33,167 nt of DNA from JAADHX01 sp964569385 (GCA_964569385.1 CAZMUM010000046.1:1-33167); one strand, 5' to 3'; counted from the first letter of the stretch, positions 23,673 through 33,148 are shown. The notes: generated by a model not told the origin, from the sequence alone. Program-made: numbers and translations.

Positions 23673-24554
23673 ATGACCACCTTTGACGAAACACCGCTGT
23701 CCAAATCGTTCGCAACCGTGAACGGCAAGTCGATGGCGTTTCACGAGCGAGGCGAGGGCGACAACACGTTCTTGTTCCTTCACGGCAACCCGACGTCGTC
23801 GTATCTTTGGCGCAACATCATTCCTCACCTCGAACCGCACGGTCGCTGCATATCTCCTGATCTGATTGGCATGGGCGATTCGGCCAAGCTCGACGACACC
23901 GGGCCAGACTCCTACCAATTCGTGGAGCACCGTCGTTATCTCGATGGACTGCTCGACCAACTCGACATTGGCGACAACGTCACGCTCGTCATCCACGACT
24001 GGGGCTCGGCACTGGGCTTCGACTGGGCTCATCGGCACCCCGCCCGCGTCGCGGGAATTGTGTACATGGAGTCGATCGTGCGGGCTATGGACTGGGACGA
24101 CTGGCCCGATGCTGCCACCGCTATCTTCGAAAGTATGCGATCGCCGGCAGGCGAGGAAATGGTCATCGACAAGAACCTCTTCGTCGAAGCAATTTTGCCT
24201 GGCTCGATTCTTCGAACGCTCACCGATGCCGAAATGGCCGAGTACCGACGTCCATTTGTCGATGCGGCCGCTCGCCGACCGACGCTCACTTGGCCCCGTC
24301 AGATACCACTCGGTGGCGAGCCTGCCGACGTCGTCGAAATCGTCAGCGCCTACTCAGACTGGCTCGTTACCGCCGACGTGCCAAAGCTGCTGGTCAACGC
24401 CGAGCCGGGGGCCATCATGACGGGGCCTCAGTTGGCTCACGCCAGAACGTTCGCCAACCAGACCGAGGTGCTGGTGTCGGGCAATCACTTCATCCAAGAA
24501 GACAGTCCTCACGAGATAGGCGAAGCAATCGTTGCCTGGTTGGCCGACCGCTAG
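23673..24554 (+). CDS. dhaA: haloalkane dehalogenase (HLD-II, LinB/DhaA type)
   Basis: This 293-residue alpha/beta hydrolase is predicted to hydrolyse carbon-halogen bonds of haloalkanes to an alcohol, halide and proton without cofactor. The catalytic pentad is complete and spaced as in LinB: nucleophile Asp109 and halide-binding Trp110 (HDWGSALGF), Glu133 (YMESIV), His272 (GNHFIQEDSPHEIG) and the second halide ligand Asn39 (HGNPTSSYLW). The nucleophile-elbow region and cap domain around 140-215 have normal length. A ribosome site GAGGAG precedes ATG 23673. The stop lies 3 bases from that of the convergent ATPase gene. Substrate range cannot be predicted from sequence. Confidence 0.88.
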   Translation: MTTFDETPLSKSFATVNGKSMAFHERGEGDNTFLFLHGNPTSSYLWRNIIPHLEPHGRCISPDLIGMGDSAKLDDTGPDSYQFVEHRRYLDGLLDQLDIGDNVTLVIHDWGSALGFDWAHRHPARVAGIVYMESIVRAMDWDDWPDAATAIFESMRSPAGEEMVIDKNLFVEAILPGSILRTLTDAEMAEYRRPFVDAAARRPTLTWPRQIPLGGEPADVVEIVSAYSDWLVTADVPKLLVNAEPGAIMTGPQLAHARTFANQTEVLVSGNHFIQEDSPHEIGEAIVAWLADR

Positions 24555-24557
24555 AAG

Positions 24558-27500
24558 TCAGTCGGATCCGATTACAGGAATCGCAGCATTGCCCATGGCG
24601 TCGGCGATTCGGTCGAGAGCGTCGACCACCCCAGCCGCAGGGTCGGCGACCTTGGTCGACCAACGTTTGGTTATGGCACTCCACCGCTTCAACTCGTCTT
24701 CGGCCAGTGTGCCCCGTAAAAAACCCAAAGCCAGAAGGTTCTGCTCGGCGCGATCGGTAAGAGTTTGGGCCTCAGATTGATAGTGATCCTCGACTAGCTG
24801 GTCGAGTTCGTCGTCGGTCATCGCCGGCACCACACTCGAGGCAATACGGGCCATGTTGCGGTAGGAGCCCTGAAGGAGAAATGGCGGTGCATCACGGTCG
24901 GTTTCGGCCGTGGCCGCCGATCGAACGTAGGCATCGTTTACGGCCATGACAGTGTCTTGAGCCCGATCTAGAAGGCCGATCAGTCGAACGGTTTCGGACA
25001 GTTGTGGGCCGTCCCAACGGTGTTCAAGGCCGTCGGTACTAGCGGGCCTGGTGCCTTTGGCCATGCCGAGCACTGCTTCGATGTCGTCGATCAACCGGCC
25101 AGCCGAACCAGCCAGAGCCGGGCAAGCGGTCAGGCTGTTCTCCAGATACGAAAGCGCAAAGTCTTGATCGTGTTCGTCGGCGACATCACCGAGATTGTGT
25201 ACGTCGGCGCGGTTGACCAACATGTCGGGGAGATCGAACCTGCTTCCACCAGACGAATACGGGTTACCGGCCATCACCACGGCAAGACGTTTGCCGCGGA
25301 GGTCGAAGGTAATGGCATCGCCGTCGGCTACGCCTTCGATTCGGCGAGTTGCATCGGCGAGTGGAATGAATCGAGACAAGAACTCCGCAGAGGTGAACTG
25401 CACGTCGTCGATGAACAACATGACGTTGCGACCGAACCGAAGAGCGAGATTGACCTTCTCGACCTCGGCCCGCGCGGCCGCGTTTGGCGCCGCGGCGGGA
25501 TCGAGCGATGTGGTGTCGGTTCCGAGAGCAGGACCATTGACCTTCACCATCAGCATGCCAAGCCGGTCGGCCAGCCAGGCCATGAGCGTTGTCTTGCCAT
25601 ACCCAGGCGGAGATGTCAGTACAAGAAGTCCGCTTCGGCTCAGGTCGGTGGCATCGACGGTGCCGATCTGGCGCGAGAGGTTGGCCCCAACCAACGGCAA
25701 CAGGGCGCGGTCGATGAGCCGATTCCGAACGAACCCAGCCATCACCTGAGGCCGGTGCGAGTCGAGGTCAACCTCGACACTGGCCTGGCTAACAACGGCG
25801 CGCCTTGCCGCCTGATATTGCGGCCACCGAGTCTGCATATCCTCGAACAAGCCGCCGACCCGCTGCGCCATCTCGTCGAATCGGAGGCGCATCTCGCCAC
25901 CGTCGATGCGACGATGTTCACTGACCAAACCGTCGACGTTGAACGCGCCGGCATGGGGTACTTCGCGCTGTCCAACATCGGGAGCCGCCAGCAACGCGGC
26001 CGCCTCGGCAACATCGAACTCAAACTCGGCCAGATTGGAGTCGTTGGCTACGACACCACCGACCCAGTCTTGGGCGGTGGCGAACCTCGAAACAACGTCA
26101 GGTGTCGAGCTAAGAGCCGAGTTCAACTCCTCGAACCCTTCCTTGCCAAGAACATCTTTGATACGAACCAGCAGCTCGGTAGCAGTGGACGGGACAGCGA
26201 GATCGAGCCCACGTACACCAAGATCGTCAGCCAGGTAGCCGGTTACGCCACGACGAGCCCGCGCGTCGAGGTGCGCCAGGACGCCAGCCAAATGTTGGTC
26301 GATCTCGGAGCGGACCCTCTTGATCCCATCAGCGACTCCGACTCGGTCGCGTGCCGATCTAGCCGCGCGAGCCCGTGTGGCGTGAGCAACAACTGCGGCC
26401 GAGTCGATCGATGCCACAAATATACGGCCGAGTGCGCGACTCATCCCCGCGTGTCCGAGGACCGGTTCGTCATTGCCCTGAGCGGTTAACGCGGCCAGAA
26501 GCCTGGTCGCGTCGTGGTCGTGTACGCCAACTTCGTAACCTTCACCGTGTCTGCGCTCGGTAACCGCCCGCACCAGGGCCGCCAGCTTTTCTGGTACCGC
26601 CGCAGCGGTGGACAGTTCGACCCGGCGGTCACCGTCGCCGCGGAGAACAGCCCAAGCTAAGTACTCGGCTCGGCTGACATCGTCGGTCTCTGACGGATAG
26701 GGCCGCGACATTAGATCTGCGAAGTCGCTCAGCTCGGCCGACACGTCCTGGCGATAGTCAGTACCGGTAACAGTCACGTCGACGCCACCCGAAGTCGGTG
26801 ACAGCACAATTTCGAATGGTTGTTCGTTGGGCGCGAAATTGAACCCTCCAAACGCGAGCGAGCCGTCTTCGGCTACAAGATCGGTTCGGTCACGAACCCG
26901 CCGCCGAGCTTCTTCGGCCGCCGCGTTCAACTCTGTACGGACTTCCGACGCTTGACCGACCTCGCCCAACTCTTGTAGTTCGTCGGCCAGGCTCCGCACC
27001 CTCGCCACCATCTGGTCGGCAGCAAAGAAACTGGCGATCTCGGCTTCGTCGGCCGCCTCTCCAGCGCGCTTGACCACGGTTCCAAGCAGACGACGCGCCG
27101 CCTCAACCAGCCGTTGGGTACGGCGGGCTCGCTGGTCGACCAACTCAGAGCGGCGCGCCCCGAACGTCTCGTTCAGGCGGTCTCGAAGTTCGACCATTCG
27201 ATCGATTCGGTCGGGTTCTTCGCCGTAGCGACTGTCGATCCGTTCGAGGTTTACGAGCAAACGCCCTAGCTCGGCATCGCATTCGTCTGGGTTCGTAGTG
27301 CCGACTACCGCAGCAGACATCGACTGCTCCAGCAGCGCGACCTCGGCGTCGAAGGCTTCGTCTGACTCCGAGGACCGCAACTCGCGTACACGGCCGTCGA
27401 GCTGGGCTCTCGCTCGGTTGGTACTAGCAGTGATGTCGGCGATGCGGCGAACAATTCGCGTCCGTGCGGTTGGGTCTCCGGCATCTAGGGCCGACACTGC

Positions 27501-29441
27501 ATCCACCACCGCCTCTAGGTCGCCGGTTACCGCCAGAACCTGTTCCATGATGTGGTTCACATCGAGCGCTGTGGCGCCCGCCAAACCCTCGACTACTAAC
27601 GACTCAAGACGTGTCTCGAAATCGGCGAAGGCCCGATCGTCGTCGAGAACCTCAGCGGCTCTTTCGGCCAGCCCGCTGATGGCATCGTCGAGATCAGAAG
27701 TCAGTTGAGCAACAGCTGTGTCGTCGATCTCGGGCACATCGTTGAGTAGCGACGCTTGTCCTCTGGCCCGACGAAGTAGCCCAAGAGCCTCGACCACATC
27801 GGTGGCCGAGGAGGCCCGGCTGGCCTCGTCGACTGTCCGGCGCGAGTCGCGTTCGGCAGCTTCGAGACGGGCTGCGGCTTCAGCTCGCAGCCGCCGAACT
27901 TTGGCGTACTCGTCGACCAACAGGCCGGCCGTGCTCACGATGTCGCGCAAGCCGCCGCGTAGATCTTCGGCCTCGGGGTCGGCCATCCACAAGTGGGTAT
28001 CCAGTGCGCGCCTCGCGGCAACGATTATGGCTTCCCAAGTGCGCTCGGAGGGGTCGACATCGTCGGCCAGCTGGCCTACGTCGTAGGCGTCTCCCAATCC
28101 AGCTACAAGATCAGCGTTGCCAACTCGATCAACCCAAGTGTCGCCGGTCGAGGTCTCGCTGTCGGCGAACTCGGCATCGACAAACGGTGTGTCCCACCAT
28201 TGGATGGGGTGAACGCGTGACAGCTCGGCATCGTCGGGACCACCTCTGAACAGCATCATTTGGCCGTCGGCAAACATTGCGAATCCGTGGCATGGGATGA
28301 GCTGTGAGATCTCGCGTCGCACCAGGTTGTATGGAGCTAATAAGTACTCGCCACTGTCGCGGTGATGAAAGACGTAGAGCAGGTCTTCACCGTTTGGTGC
28401 CGCGACAACTTCTTCGAACACCATTCCGTCGCTCGAAACGTCGAACAATCGCGTCCCGGTGGTAGCCAGGTGATATCCACCGGGGAAAACCACACCATCA
28501 CCACCAGGCAGAACGCGCGCCGCATCACCGAGAGCGTCGACCCTGGTTCCGCTGCGGGTACGACGACCGAATAAGTAAAAGCGAGGTGGCTCGGAATAGA
28601 GCTCGACGCTGATAGCCAGCTCTTCTCCGAACTCGGCGTAGGAAACCCCGACGTCGGCCAACGACTGACCAGGTACCTCGACCGGTTCGTCGGTTTCGAC
28701 TCGTCCGCCCGGCGTGCCATCTTCGATGCGTAACTGAAGACGACCGCCGCGGAACCCGACGAACACTTCGTCAAGCACCGACACTGTCGGGTGGGTGCCG
28801 GGACGCTGATCTTCGCGGGTGCTTCGCACCCAAGTCATGTCGTGAGAATCTGGCCACGTGTAGTCGCGGTCGCCTCTGGCATCGACGAACGATACTGTCC
28901 CGTCGATCGCTACGGTCCAGCGAAGAACTACAAGGTCATCGACTCGTTCGCCGATCCGGAATGCCGCTAGCAGTTGGTTAGCACCGCGACGCAGGTCGGA
29001 GAATCGGGCTTTGCCATAAAAGCGGTGGAGTTTGTCGAACTCTTCGCGGAATGCCGGCTCGGCTAGGAAATTCCGCTCATCGTCGGCACCAATCGGAGCA
29101 AGCTCGTCATCGGCGCCACGTTCGTACAACCCAAAGACATGTTCGGGCGTCAGCTGAGCCAGCTCTGGAGAGACCCGATAGCCGAGCATCAGCAGGTCGC
29201 CGACACGAACTACGTCTCGAGGCCTGCACGCGAGGTCCGTGCGAAGCCTGTCTGATCCGGCCAGCCGCAACTGCGTGCTGCCAAACGATTCGGTTCGTAG
29301 ACGGTCGAGCGATGTCGCGGCCTCAACCGTGTCGCGGACGCGGCCGCGCAATCGGCGCCTCAGCAGGTCGTAGTTGCCACCTGCTGGGCTGCCGGTGTCA
29401 GCGCTCGTCTGACCCGCGGAGGCGTCGCCGGTATCGGTCAT
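24558..29441 (-). CDS. giant coiled-coil AAA ATPase of the DUF3686 'DNA repair ATPase' family
   Basis: This 1627-residue protein has three parts. Residues 30-420 are the DUF3686-like beta-rich region (FDKLHRFYGKARFSDLRRG, then LIPCHGFAMFADGQMMLF with Cys384, then RVHPIQWWDTPF). Residues 500-900 are mainly charged coiled coil (AEAAARLEAAERDSRR). A C-terminal MoxR-like AAA domain has Walker A SPPGYGKTT (Lys1283), Walker B VMLFIDDVQF (Asp1345, Asp1346) and sensor 1 VVMAGNPYSSGG. No signal peptide or membrane segment is seen, so it is cytoplasmic or recruited to the membrane. Database names call this family 'DNA repair ATPase', but I know of no firm biochemical basis. It starts 8 bases after the flotillin stop, so the two are co-transcribed and probably work together. 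Catalytic motifs are intact. Confidence 0.8.
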   Translation of the reverse strand: MTDTGDASAGQTSADTGSPAGGNYDLLRRRLRGRVRDTVEAATSLDRLRTESFGSTQLRLAGSDRLRTDLACRPRDVVRVGDLLMLGYRVSPELAQLTPEHVFGLYERGADDELAPIGADDERNFLAEPAFREEFDKLHRFYGKARFSDLRRGANQLLAAFRIGERVDDLVVLRWTVAIDGTVSFVDARGDRDYTWPDSHDMTWVRSTREDQRPGTHPTVSVLDEVFVGFRGGRLQLRIEDGTPGGRVETDEPVEVPGQSLADVGVSYAEFGEELAISVELYSEPPRFYLFGRRTRSGTRVDALGDAARVLPGGDGVVFPGGYHLATTGTRLFDVSSDGMVFEEVVAAPNGEDLLYVFHHRDSGEYLLAPYNLVRREISQLIPCHGFAMFADGQMMLFRGGPDDAELSRVHPIQWWDTPFVDAEFADSETSTGDTWVDRVGNADLVAGLGDAYDVGQLADDVDPSERTWEAIIVAARRALDTHLWMADPEAEDLRGGLRDIVSTAGLLVDEYAKVRRLRAEAAARLEAAERDSRRTVDEASRASSATDVVEALGLLRRARGQASLLNDVPEIDDTAVAQLTSDLDDAISGLAERAAEVLDDDRAFADFETRLESLVVEGLAGATALDVNHIMEQVLAVTGDLEAVVDAVSALDAGDPTARTRIVRRIADITASTNRARAQLDGRVRELRSSESDEAFDAEVALLEQSMSAAVVGTTNPDECDAELGRLLVNLERIDSRYGEEPDRIDRMVELRDRLNETFGARRSELVDQRARRTQRLVEAARRLLGTVVKRAGEAADEAEIASFFAADQMVARVRSLADELQELGEVGQASEVRTELNAAAEEARRRVRDRTDLVAEDGSLAFGGFNFAPNEQPFEIVLSPTSGGVDVTVTGTDYRQDVSAELSDFADLMSRPYPSETDDVSRAEYLAWAVLRGDGDRRVELSTAAAVPEKLAALVRAVTERRHGEGYEVGVHDHDATRLLAALTAQGNDEPVLGHAGMSRALGRIFVASIDSAAVVAHATRARAARSARDRVGVADGIKRVRSEIDQHLAGVLAHLDARARRGVTGYLADDLGVRGLDLAVPSTATELLVRIKDVLGKEGFEELNSALSSTPDVVSRFATAQDWVGGVVANDSNLAEFEFDVAEAAALLAAPDVGQREVPHAGAFNVDGLVSEHRRIDGGEMRLRFDEMAQRVGGLFEDMQTRWPQYQAARRAVVSQASVEVDLDSHRPQVMAGFVRNRLIDRALLPLVGANLSRQIGTVDATDLSRSGLLVLTSPPGYGKTTLMAWLADRLGMLMVKVNGPALGTDTTSLDPAAAPNAAARAEVEKVNLALRFGRNVMLFIDDVQFTSAEFLSRFIPLADATRRIEGVADGDAITFDLRGKRLAVVMAGNPYSSGGSRFDLPDMLVNRADVHNLGDVADEHDQDFALSYLENSLTACPALAGSAGRLIDDIEAVLGMAKGTRPASTDGLEHRWDGPQLSETVRLIGLLDRAQDTVMAVNDAYVRSAATAETDRDAPPFLLQGSYRNMARIASSVVPAMTDDELDQLVEDHYQSEAQTLTDRAEQNLLALGFLRGTLAEDELKRWSAITKRWSTKVADPAAGVVDALDRIADAMGNAAIPVIGSD

Positions 29442-29449
29442 TGATTGGC

Positions 29450-31471
29450 TCAGCGATCGTCGCCGTCGAGAAGTTCACCAACGGGTCGGTCACTTAAACC
29501 ACCAGCCTCGATGGCTTCTCGCAGCGTGGCAACCAGATCGTTTCCACCAGATCCGAGCCGACCGCCGATTCTCGACACGAGGTCGGCAATGGTCAGATCG
29601 CGGATACCGGCTGCCCCGATTCCGCCAAGGCCATCAGCGACATCGGAGATAATGTTCGAGTCGCCTTCGAGGTATGGCTGAAGCATCCGACGGCCAGCGT
29701 CGCTGCTACCGACAAATCCATCGATGGCTTGGCCGTGGCCCGCAGCCGACAAGATGCGCTCGACAATGCCCTCGTCGGAAACGATTGTCATGTCGGCGTT
29801 CGACAACGACTCACCCAAGGCCGCGGCAGCCGACTTGGCTACGTCGGCCTTGGCGCCGATGGCGGCAAGCTCAACTTCTCGGTTTACGTCGAGCCGCAGG
29901 CGGAACTCCTCGTGGTCTTGCCCGGCGGCAGTCATAGCGCCGACACCTTCGGACTTGGCCTTCAGACCTTCGCCTTCGCCTTCGAGCCGGGCCTTGGTGG
30001 CATCGCCCTCGGCCATTCCTACCTCGCGCAACGCCTCGGCATCAGCCTTTTTGACCTCGACCTCGGCAAGACCGGTGGCTCGAATGGCATCAGCACGTTC
30101 ACGCTCGACCTGAACTTCGGCGAGGCCCTCGGCCGCCGATACAGCCTGGGTGCCTTCGGCACGGCGTTTCGATGCCTGCATTTCTTGGCTGGCAGCATCG
30201 GCTTCGGCGCGGGCAAGGGTAGTGAGCCGTTCGGCCTCAGATCCTGCGGCCTGTTTGTCCGCATCGGCTTCTTTGACTCTGGCTATAAAGGCAGCCTCGG
30301 CTAGGCCCTCGGCCGTCTTAACCTCCGAGGTTGCCTGGCGCTGAGCCTCTTCGACGACACGTAGCGTGGCTATCTCTTCTTCTTTCTCAGCCACTCCCAG
30401 ATCTGCTTCGACCCGGCCCCGAGTCAGCTCGGCGAGAGCACGTTCGCTAGTTTCTTTCTCCTTAGCCGCCTCGGCCACAGCGGTTTCACGCCCGACCTCG
30501 GCTAGAGCTCGATCGCGCTCAATCTCTTCTGTTTGCACGGCAATGACTCGCTGCCTGTTGGCGTCTGCCAGTGCGATCTCGCGATCCTTGTTCTGGTCGG
30601 CAACCCCGATCCCTTCTTCGGCAGCTATCCGGGCTTCCTCGGCGATACGGACTGCCTCGGCTTCGACCTGTTTGGCTTCGGCATCGGATCTGGCTTGAAC
30701 GGTCCGGATCTCCTGTTGCTGACGAGCCAGGGCTTCGGCCCGGTCGCGGTCCATCTCGAAGACGGCTTTGTCGGCATCGGTGGTGCGGCGAGTCGTTTCT
30801 TCGCGCTCGCGCTCTTGGGCGTCGTTGGTGCGAATGTGCTGTTCGACGGTGCGCTCGGTGATCTTACGAATGCCGTCGGCATCGAGGATGTTGGTCGGGT
30901 CGAGCTCTTCGATCGCTGTCTGTTCGAGGTAGTCGATAGCGACATCTTCAAGCACGTACCCGTTTAGGTCTTGGCCGATGATGCCAATGATCACATCCTT
31001 GAATTGTTGGCGTGATGTGTAGAGATCCTCGAAGTCGAATTCCTTGCCTGCCGATTTGAGAGCCTCGGAGAACTTGGCCGCAAACAACTCGCGAAGGGTG
31101 TTGAGGTCGGAGGCTCGAACAGTGCCGACCTGCTGGGCCACACGAATGACGGCTTCTTCGGTTTTGTCGACCTTGACGTAGAAGTCGACGGATATGTCGG
31201 CACGAACGTTGTCCTTGCAGACCAGGCCATCCTTGCCTCGGCGGTCGACCTGAATGTTCTTCACCGAGATGTCCATTACCTCGGCTTTATGGATGACCGG
31301 GATTACCACCTGACCGGTGAAGGTGACGACAACTTCTTTCCACTTCGAGACAACTAGCGCTTGGCCTTGAGGCACCTTGCGGAACAGCCGCGTCACTAAT
31401 AGACCAAACCCGATTGCCACGACCGCGACGATGACGATCACGACACCCACCGCTGTTAGAAGTCCGCTCAT
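29450..31471 (-). CDS. yqiK: flotillin-like SPFH protein (YqiK type)
   Basis: This 673-residue protein has one N-terminal membrane anchor (VGVVIVIVAVVAIGFGLLV, about 8-26) followed by an SPFH/band 7 domain to about residue 220 (VPQGQALVVSKWKEVVVTF, then VRADISVDFYVKVDKTEEA, then NGYVLEDVAIDYLEQT). A long Glu/Ala-rich coiled coil spans about 220-520 (EREREETTRRTTDADKAVFE), and a flexible glycine-rich C-terminus ends it. Flotillins oligomerise into cage-like or raft-like membrane scaffolds and usually pair with an NfeD or YqiJ-type OB-fold partner, which is encoded 2 bases upstream. The ATG at 31471 starts before the anchor as expected. The downstream giant ATPase is likely its client. Confidence 0.88.
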   Translation of the reverse strand: MSGLLTAVGVVIVIVAVVAIGFGLLVTRLFRKVPQGQALVVSKWKEVVVTFTGQVVIPVIHKAEVMDISVKNIQVDRRGKDGLVCKDNVRADISVDFYVKVDKTEEAVIRVAQQVGTVRASDLNTLRELFAAKFSEALKSAGKEFDFEDLYTSRQQFKDVIIGIIGQDLNGYVLEDVAIDYLEQTAIEELDPTNILDADGIRKITERTVEQHIRTNDAQEREREETTRRTTDADKAVFEMDRDRAEALARQQQEIRTVQARSDAEAKQVEAEAVRIAEEARIAAEEGIGVADQNKDREIALADANRQRVIAVQTEEIERDRALAEVGRETAVAEAAKEKETSERALAELTRGRVEADLGVAEKEEEIATLRVVEEAQRQATSEVKTAEGLAEAAFIARVKEADADKQAAGSEAERLTTLARAEADAASQEMQASKRRAEGTQAVSAAEGLAEVQVERERADAIRATGLAEVEVKKADAEALREVGMAEGDATKARLEGEGEGLKAKSEGVGAMTAAGQDHEEFRLRLDVNREVELAAIGAKADVAKSAAAALGESLSNADMTIVSDEGIVERILSAAGHGQAIDGFVGSSDAGRRMLQPYLEGDSNIISDVADGLGGIGAAGIRDLTIADLVSRIGGRLGSGGNDLVATLREAIEAGGLSDRPVGELLDGDDR

Positions 31472-31473
31472 TG

Positions 31474-32094
31474 TCAGTTGTCTCCCTTATTGCCGAACAG
31501 TTGGTCATCATTCGTCACGCCGTAAGTGGCAGAGTCGGAATTCCATGACATAAGTCGAATTGTGTCGCCTGGGCCAAGCCCAAGTGCGTTGCCGTCGCGC
31601 ACGTCGATGCGCGACATCGAGCCGTCGTCCCAGATGGCGTCGGCGTAGCCAAAGCCTGCATCTACCCGACCTGAGCGCACCGTGGCCTCTCGGCCAACTA
31701 ACTCCATCGCACTAGGGGCGGTTGCAGTCTCCATTAGGCGCCCGAGAGGTCGGGCCAGCCTTGAGCCGAGAAACAATGCAGTAGCAAGGGCCATCACGAA
31801 CACAGCCGCCGATGCGGCCACAAGGGTCATCCCGCCAAGCGGGTCGAGAAAGAACAGCGCCGCCACCACGGCCAGGAACCAAGCAATTAGCGAGACGATC
31901 GAGAACACAACCAATGGCGGAACTCCACCAAGGCCAAGCGACGCCACTGCGTCCTCGCCGAAGCCGTCGCCTATGTCGCCGCCAATATCGAGGATGCCGA
32001 TCATCGAAACCAGCCACAGAACCAGGCTGACCCCAAGTGGTATGAAGAAGATGATCGCGACTGGAGTGGTCGCCGCATCCCAGAATTCAGCCAT
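31474..32094 (-). CDS. yqiJ: YqiJ-like membrane protein with OB-fold domain
   Basis: This 206-residue protein has three predicted transmembrane segments (about 12-34, 58-82 and 88-110), with a loop rich in Gly and Asp between the first two. An OB-fold, NfeD-like domain follows (ELVGREATVRSGRVDAGFG, then IDVRDGNALGLGPGDTIRL), ending in a short hydrophilic tail. YqiJ of E. coli is encoded beside the flotillin YqiK, and the same order is seen here with a 2-base gap, so the pair very likely forms one membrane complex. ATG 32094 has GGGGAG about 13 bases upstream, a rather long spacing. It is the first gene of the operon. Confidence 0.82.
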   Translation of the reverse strand: MAEFWDAATTPVAIIFFIPLGVSLVLWLVSMIGILDIGGDIGDGFGEDAVASLGLGGVPPLVVFSIVSLIAWFLAVVAALFFLDPLGGMTLVAASAAVFVMALATALFLGSRLARPLGRLMETATAPSAMELVGREATVRSGRVDAGFGYADAIWDDGSMSRIDVRDGNALGLGPGDTIRLMSWNSDSATYGVTNDDQLFGNKGDN

Positions 32095-32135
32095 GTTGAT
32101 TCAGTTGCTCCCCGCGCTTACTCGTTGTAGTTACC

Positions 32136-32162
32136 AACGACGACTGGGCGTCTTCGGTTCCC
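32136..32162 (-). promoter_or_regulatory. candidate ECF-sigma (envelope-stress type) promoter for the yqiJ-yqiK-ATPase operon
   Basis: On the minus strand GGGAACC (32162-32156) is followed by 16 bases and CGTT (32139-32136). This matches the general GGAAC...CGTT pattern of ECF sigma factors such as mycobacterial SigE; the Bacillus SigW signal is related. The -10 element lies about 42 bases before the yqiJ ATG. The B. subtilis yuaF-floT operon is known to be SigW-dependent, which makes the match biologically sensible. A match of about 11 defined bases can occur by chance. Confidence 0.4.
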
Positions 32163-32199
32163 ACACCGAGTGAGATCCTTACAGACTTCAGCGGCACAG

Positions 32200-33148
32200 G
32201 TGACCAGACTAACTCGGAGTCTTGCTTGTAACCGCCTCGATGGGCACAAGGCCCCACTCGGTACTACTTTTAGCGTTCCCGCTGATCGAGCACTCGCACT
32301 GCGGCAGATCGCCCAAAATATATCCGGCAGATCGGTCGAATCAAGACAGCTGCTTGTGCGATCTCTCGACCCCGGGTGTCCGCAGAGCGGCAATCGAGGA
32401 CCCAGATGGGATCCTCGCAGCCACTTCCGGCCGCGTGCTGATCGATGAGTGGCAGGAAGCTCCGGAGATTCTCGGCGCTGTCAAGCGTGCCGTCGACGCC
32501 GACCTCTCGAGCACCCCTGGTCGATTCATCGTGACAGGTTCGGTCCGTGCTGCACAACAAGCTGCTACCTGGCCGGGAACCGGCCGACTCATCAGAGTTC
32601 AGATGTCGGGCTTGACCCAAAGCGAACTCGAAGACAACAACACCTACAACCCCATCGACACCCTCTTCGCCGATGAAGCGCCGACGTTCGGCCATTCTGG
32701 CCTCAGCCGCCACGGCTACCTTGCCAGGGTCGTCGCTGGAAGATTTCCCGATGTCATCGGCAGATCAGATCGAAGTCGTTCCCGCTGGTTCGACGGATAC
32801 GTCGAACAGCTCGTCGACCGCGACGCAGCACAGATCGCCACGACCAACCCTCACCCACGAAAGCTCCGCTCTGTGCTGTCATCATGCGTCGCCCGCACCG
32901 GACAAGAACTAAACAAAGAAGCAACCGCCAGAGACGCCGACGTAGCCAAGGGAACAGCCGACACCTACATCACCCTGCTCGAAGACCTCTCCATCATCCA
33001 GCGAGTCCCCGCCTGGCACAACAAACGCCTCCACCGACTCAACCGATCACCCAAGATCCACATCGCAGACCCCGGCCTCGCCGCACACCTGCTCAACGTC
33101 GACGTCACAGCCCTCGGGTCTGCACGGTATATGGTTGATGGTGTGTGA
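32200..33148 (+). pseudogene. decayed AAA ATPase of the AAA_14/DUF4143 type
   Basis: The frame from about 32366 reads GVRRAAIEDPDGILAA, then Walker B VLIDEWQEAP, GRFIVTGSVRAA, WPGTGRLIRVQMSGLTQSEL, WFDGYVEQLVDRDA and ADTYITLLEDLSIIQRVPAW, closing with SPKIHIADPGLAAHLLNVDV. This is the standard order of actinobacterial AAA_14/DUF4143 ATPases. The N-terminus is damaged: the only Walker A-like text is GHKAPLGTT in another frame near 32240, without the lysine. The C-terminus turns into unrelated TALGSARYMVDGV and stops at 33148, where the family normally continues for over 100 residues. Two lesions make a functional product unlikely. The true boundaries are uncertain and more remnants may lie right of the window. 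Confidence 0.7.

Noticed and set aside
25002..26489. 495-codon open frame on the plus strand inside the giant ATPase gene
   Set aside because: It is antisense to a gene with clear Walker motifs; the codon bias of the real gene keeps the opposite frame open. The translation shows no domain.
29729..30304. Plus-strand open frame of repetitive Gly/Leu/Phe text opposite the flotillin coiled coil
   Set aside because: It is the antisense image of Glu/Ala-rich codons; no ribosome site or conserved pattern.
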